A stretch of DNA of 64,000 nt from Microbacterium sp. cf332 (GTDB lineage: Bacteria > Actinomycetota > Actinomycetes > Actinomycetales > Microbacteriaceae), in the NCBI RefSeq assembly GCF_900102175.1, contig NZ_FNKN01000003.1:434414-498413 (forward strand), given 5' to 3'. Below, piece after piece: positions 60,827 through 64,000 of this stretch (its first letter is position 1; every line of letters starts with the position of its first letter). The notes beneath the pieces were generated by a model that made no database searches, had not been told where the DNA came from, and saw only the letters and a program-made list of their open reading frames with translations. Position numbers and translations under genes: made by a program.

Positions 60827-61805
60827 GCCAGGAAACCCGTCCGCCGGACGCGGCAAGAAGAAGGGCCCCACCAAGGGCACCGGCGGCAAGAACCGTCGCT
60901 CGCTCGAGGGTCGGGGCCCGACCCCGAAGGCCGAGGACCGCGCCTGGCACCCCGCCGGCAAGCGCAAGGCCGCCCAGGAGCGGTACGTCGCCGCCGGCGG
61001 CAAGCCGCAACAGCGCCAGGGCGGCAACCGTGCGCCGAAGGCGAAGTCGGGTGACGACACCGAGACGGTCACGGGCCGCAACAGTGTGCTCGAGGCGTTG
61101 CGCGCGAAGATCCCCGCCACGGCGTTCTACATCGCCCAGCGCGTCGAGATGGACGACCGCGTCAAGGAGATGCTGTCTATCGCGACGAACCGCGGCATCC
61201 CGGTCCTCGAGGTCACCCGGCAGGAGCTCGACCGCATGGCCGGCTTCGACGGCGTGCACCAGGGCGTCGCGATCAAGGTGCCGCCCTACGAGTACGGCCA
61301 CCCGCAGGACCTCCTCGAGGAGGTCATCGATGCCGGCGAGACCCCGCTCCTCGTCGCGCTCGACGGTGTCACCGACCCGCGCAACCTCGGTGCGATCATG
61401 CGCTCAGCGGCCGCATTCGGAAGCCAGGGCGTCATCGTGCCGCAGCGTCGCTCGGCGGGCGTGAACTCGGCGGCGTGGAAGACCAGCGCCGGCGCCGCCG
61501 CGCGCATCCCGGTCGTCATCGCGCCGAACCTCACGACCACGTTGAAGGAGTTCAAGAAGCAGGGCGTCTTCGTGCTCGGCCTCGACGGCGGCGGCGACGT
61601 CGAACTGCCCTCTCTGCAGCTCGCCGATCGTCCGGTCGTGATCGTCGTCGGGTCGGAGGGCAAGGGCCTCTCGCGCCTCGTGACGGAGACCTGCGACCAG
61701 GTCGTGTCGATCCCGATCTCGTCGGCGACCGAGTCGCTGAACGCGGGCATCGCCGCATCCGTCGCGCTGTACCAGGTCGCGACGATCCGCGCCGCGCAGG
61801 AGTGA
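60819..61805 (+). CDS. rlmB: 23S rRNA 2'-O-ribose methyltransferase RlmB (TrmH family)
   Basis: A 328-residue SpoU/TrmH methyltransferase. A basic, Gly/Lys-rich N-terminal extension of about 80 residues precedes the L30e-like RNA-binding domain ([18 protein letters not shown]) and the knotted SPOUT core ([53 protein letters not shown]). It probably methylates G2251 of 23S rRNA. The GTG start overlaps cysS, an arrangement conserved in actinobacteria. Confidence 0.93.
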   Translation: MAKPGNPSAGRGKKKGPTKGTGGKNRRSLEGRGPTPKAEDRAWHPAGKRKAAQERYVAAGGKPQQRQGGNRAPKAKSGDDTETVTGRNSVLEALRAKIPATAFYIAQRVEMDDRVKEMLSIATNRGIPVLEVTRQELDRMAGFDGVHQGVAIKVPPYEYGHPQDLLEEVIDAGETPLLVALDGVTDPRNLGAIMRSAAAFGSQGVIVPQRRSAGVNSAAWKTSAGAAARIPVVIAPNLTTTLKEFKKQGVFVLGLDGGGDVELPSLQLADRPVVIVVGSEGKGLSRLVTETCDQVVSIPISSATESLNAGIAASVALYQVATIRAAQE

Positions 61806-61846
61806 CACCGGGGTCGCAATGCCCGCGGCGCGGCGACCTCGCGCGG

Positions 61847-61901
61847 GTGACGTCGCGCCGTGACGTCGCGCTGTGACCGAGCGATGACCTTCCTGTAAAT
61901 T
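61847..61901 (+). promoter_or_regulatory. Tandem repeats and predicted promoter of glgP
   Basis: GTGACGTCGCGCC (61847-61859) is repeated at 61860-61872, then GTGACC (61873-61878) can serve as a -35 with TAAATT (61896-61901) as -10 at 17-bp spacing. The repeats directly abut the promoter, as activator sites often do. Confidence 0.45.
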
Positions 61902-61960
61902 CCGTGACGCCGATCCCGGACCGCCCCGCGCGATCCGGATCGACCCGGTAGTTTCGAACC

Positions 61961-64000
61961 GTGAGCGAGAACGACAAGACTCCCGATTCCCGCACGTTCA
62001 ATGCGACGCACCCGCTGGCGCTTGCGCCGGTGGCGACGCCGCCGGTGACCGTCGACGGGTTCGTCCGCGAGTTCCTGCTGAACCTGAACATGGACCGGGG
62101 CGTCGCCCTGTCGTCCGCGACCGAGACCGACAAGTACATGGCCCTCGCCGCGACCGTGCGCGATTACCTCGTTGCGCGGTGGCTCGAGGATCAGCGGCGG
62201 CAGCGCTCCGACCAGAGCAAGGCGGTCTGCTACCTCTCCGCGGAGTACCTGCTCGGCCGGCAGCTCGACAACAACCTGCTCGCGGCGGGTCTCACCGACA
62301 TCGCCAGCGAGGCCCTCGCCGCGTGCGGCATCGACATCGACACGATGCGGGCCCACGAGGTCGAGCCCGGCCTCGGCAACGGCGGTCTCGGCCGTCTCGC
62401 CGCCTGCTTCATCGACTCGCTGGCCACCCTCAGCGTGCCGAGCATCGGCTACGGCATCCGCTACGAGTACGGCATCTTCCGCCAGGTGTTCCGCGATGGC
62501 GAGCAGGTCGAGAAGCCGGACGCCTGGCTGGCGCTCGGCTCGCCCTGGGAGTTCCGGCACCCCGAGTCGGCACAGACGGTGTCGTTCGCCGGGCACACCG
62601 AGACCTACGACGACGAGGGCGTCATCCGCAGCCGCTGGGTGCCCGCGTGGAGCGTTCGCGCCGTGCCCTACAACTACATGGTGCCGGGCTACCAGAACGG
62701 TCGGGTGAACACTCTGCGGCTGTGGAGCGCCGAGGCCACGAAGGCGTTCGATCTGCGCACCTTCAACAGCGGCGACTACGTCGAGGCGGTGCGCGCGCAG
62801 ACCTTCGCCGAGAACATCTCGAAGGTGCTGTACCCCGAGGACTCGACCCCGCAGGGCAAGGAGCTGCGCCTGCAGCAGCAGTATTTCTTCGTCGCGGCGT
62901 CGATCGCGGACTATCTGACGAAGGTGCTACCCGAGGACTTCGTCATCGAGGACCTGCCCGAGCGCGTCATCTTCCAGCTCAACGACACCCACCCCGTCAT
63001 CGCGGTGCCCGAGATGATGCGCGTGCTGGTCGACGAGCGCAAGCTCGAGTGGGACGTCGCCTGGGCCATCACCCAGAAGTGCTTCGCCTACACGTGCCAC
63101 ACGCTGCTGCCCGAGGCGCTCGAGGTCTGGTCGGTCGACCTGCTCGGCCGGCTGCTGCCTCGTCACCTCGAGATCATCTACCGCATCAACGACGAGTTCC
63201 TCGTGCGCGTCCGTGAGCGCTTCGGCGACGACGAGCAGCGCCTGAACGAGATGTCGATCGTGTCGGAGCACCGCGCCGTGCGCATGGCCTACCTCGCCAC
63301 CGTCGCCGGCGCCAAGGTCAACGGCGTCGCCGAACTGCACTCGCAGCTGCTTCGCGAGAAGGTGCTGCACCAGTTCGACGAGATGATGCCCGAGAAGTTC
63401 ACCAACGTCACGAACGGCGTCACGCCCCGCCGGTTCATGCGGCTCGCCAACCCGGAGCTGTCCGAGCTCATCACCGCTGCGCTCGGCACCGGGTGGCTGA
63501 CCGATCTCGAGCGCCTGCGCGAGCTCGAGTCGTACGCCGAGGATGCCGACTTCCGCGCGGCGTTCGCCGAGGTCAAGTCCGCCAACAAGCGCCGACTGAA
63601 CGACGTGCTGCTCGCGCGCGACGGGTTCGAGATCGCCGACGACCACCTTCTCGACGTCATGGTCAAGCGGCTGCACGAGTACAAGCGGCAGATGCTCAAG
63701 GTGCTGCACATCGTCACCCTGTACGAGCGCGTGGTGTCGGGACGCGTCGCGGCATCCGACCTGCAGCCGCGCACCTTCATCTTCGGAGCCAAGGCGGCCC
63801 CGGGGTACGCGATGGCCAAGCGCGTCATCCATCTCATCAACGCCGTGGGCTCGGTCGTCAACAACGACCCACGGCTCGAGGGACGGCTCAAGGTCGTCTT
63901 CCCGCCGAACTACAACGTCACGCTCGCCGAACGAGTGATCCCCGCCGCGGATCTCTCGGAGCAGATCTCGCTCGCCGGCAAAGAGGCGTCGGGTACCGGC
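61961..64000 (+). CDS. glgP: Glycogen phosphorylase, cut by window edge
   Basis: The first 680 residues of a glycogen/maltodextrin phosphorylase from a GTG start. Signatures are YLSAEYLLGRQLDNNLL, EPGLGNGGLGRLAACFIDSLATL, QLNDTHPVIAVPEMMRV and VKRLHEYKRQMLKVLHIV, plus NVTNGVTPRRF. The window ends at EASGTG, a few residues before the PLP-binding lysine expected in the following NMK segment. The enzyme releases glucose 1-phosphate from glycogen. Confidence 0.94.
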   Translation, partial: MSENDKTPDSRTFNATHPLALAPVATPPVTVDGFVREFLLNLNMDRGVALSSATETDKYMALAATVRDYLVARWLEDQRRQRSDQSKAVCYLSAEYLLGRQLDNNLLAAGLTDIASEALAACGIDIDTMRAHEVEPGLGNGGLGRLAACFIDSLATLSVPSIGYGIRYEYGIFRQVFRDGEQVEKPDAWLALGSPWEFRHPESAQTVSFAGHTETYDDEGVIRSRWVPAWSVRAVPYNYMVPGYQNGRVNTLRLWSAEATKAFDLRTFNSGDYVEAVRAQTFAENISKVLYPEDSTPQGKELRLQQQYFFVAASIADYLTKVLPEDFVIEDLPERVIFQLNDTHPVIAVPEMMRVLVDERKLEWDVAWAITQKCFAYTCHTLLPEALEVWSVDLLGRLLPRHLEIIYRINDEFLVRVRERFGDDEQRLNEMSIVSEHRAVRMAYLATVAGAKVNGVAELHSQLLREKVLHQFDEMMPEKFTNVTNGVTPRRFMRLANPELSELITAALGTGWLTDLERLRELESYAEDADFRAAFAEVKSANKRRLNDVLLARDGFEIADDHLLDVMVKRLHEYKRQMLKVLHIVTLYERVVSGRVAASDLQPRTFIFGAKAAPGYAMAKRVIHLINAVGSVVNNDPRLEGRLKVVFPPNYNVTLAERVIPAADLSEQISLAGKEASGTG

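Overview
The window is 64 kb of very GC-rich, densely packed actinobacterial chromosome. Short GGATGC/GCATCC words are strongly over-used, GTG and TTG starts are common, and it carries Lsr2, CarD, a SigK/RskA pair, an orphan GlnR-type regulator, SenX3/RegX3 and a fused IspDF. Together these point to Microbacteriaceae, most likely Microbacterium; this assignment is inferred from gene content, not from a database match. I see no IS element, prophage or CRISPR array, and one tRNA gene.

Layout. 1-10.1 kb is an accessory sugar and redox region. It holds a transketolase running off the left edge, divergent from a GntR regulator and an ascorbate-type PTS (EIIA-EIIB-EIIC) with a HAD sugar phosphatase. 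A TetR regulator follows, with a divergent oxidoreductase/DUF1304 unit, then a tightly overlapping SDR / small subunit / GMC oxidoreductase operon. 10.1-15.5 kb is a tripartite tricarboxylate transporter (TctABC) divergent from a CitA/DctB-type two-component system. 15.5-27.2 kb is a mosaic of small catabolic and stress genes: isochorismatase-like, PhzF, YdcF, MarR with a VOC protein, Lsr2, two zinc alcohol dehydrogenases, DUF1345, YCII, a non-specific nuclease, and a DUF2975/HTH pair. A broken secreted-protein gene and tRNA-Lys(UUU) follow. 28-31 kb is a FAS1 lipoprotein divergent from sigK-rskA, the arrangement seen with mpt70/mpt83 in mycobacteria.

31-56 kb is dominated by phosphate and central metabolism: pabC, pstSCAB with a PHO box, ppk coupled to a NUDIX/histidine-phosphatase protein, a GlnR-like regulator, nitrobindin-like and YgfZ-like proteins, gpmA, phoU and senX3-regX3. 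RegX3 is the obvious candidate to act on the PHO box in front of pstS. An amidohydrolase/MHS transporter pair with a divergent LysR regulator interrupts this block. 56-64 kb is housekeeping: carD, ispDF, cysS, rlmB and a glycogen phosphorylase cut off by the right edge.

The least explained part is 31.3-34.1 kb. It has a multi-stem inverted repeat (31384-31467), five copies of an approximately 82-84 bp palindromic repeat that share GATGCAAGG-type ends and mostly an inner CCGGGGTGTC stem, and a heptamer tandem array. All are packed around pabC and a DUF559 (Vsr-like) nuclease gene. The window also preserves many clear operators: palindromes for GntR, TetR, MarR (two sites) and a small HTH protein.
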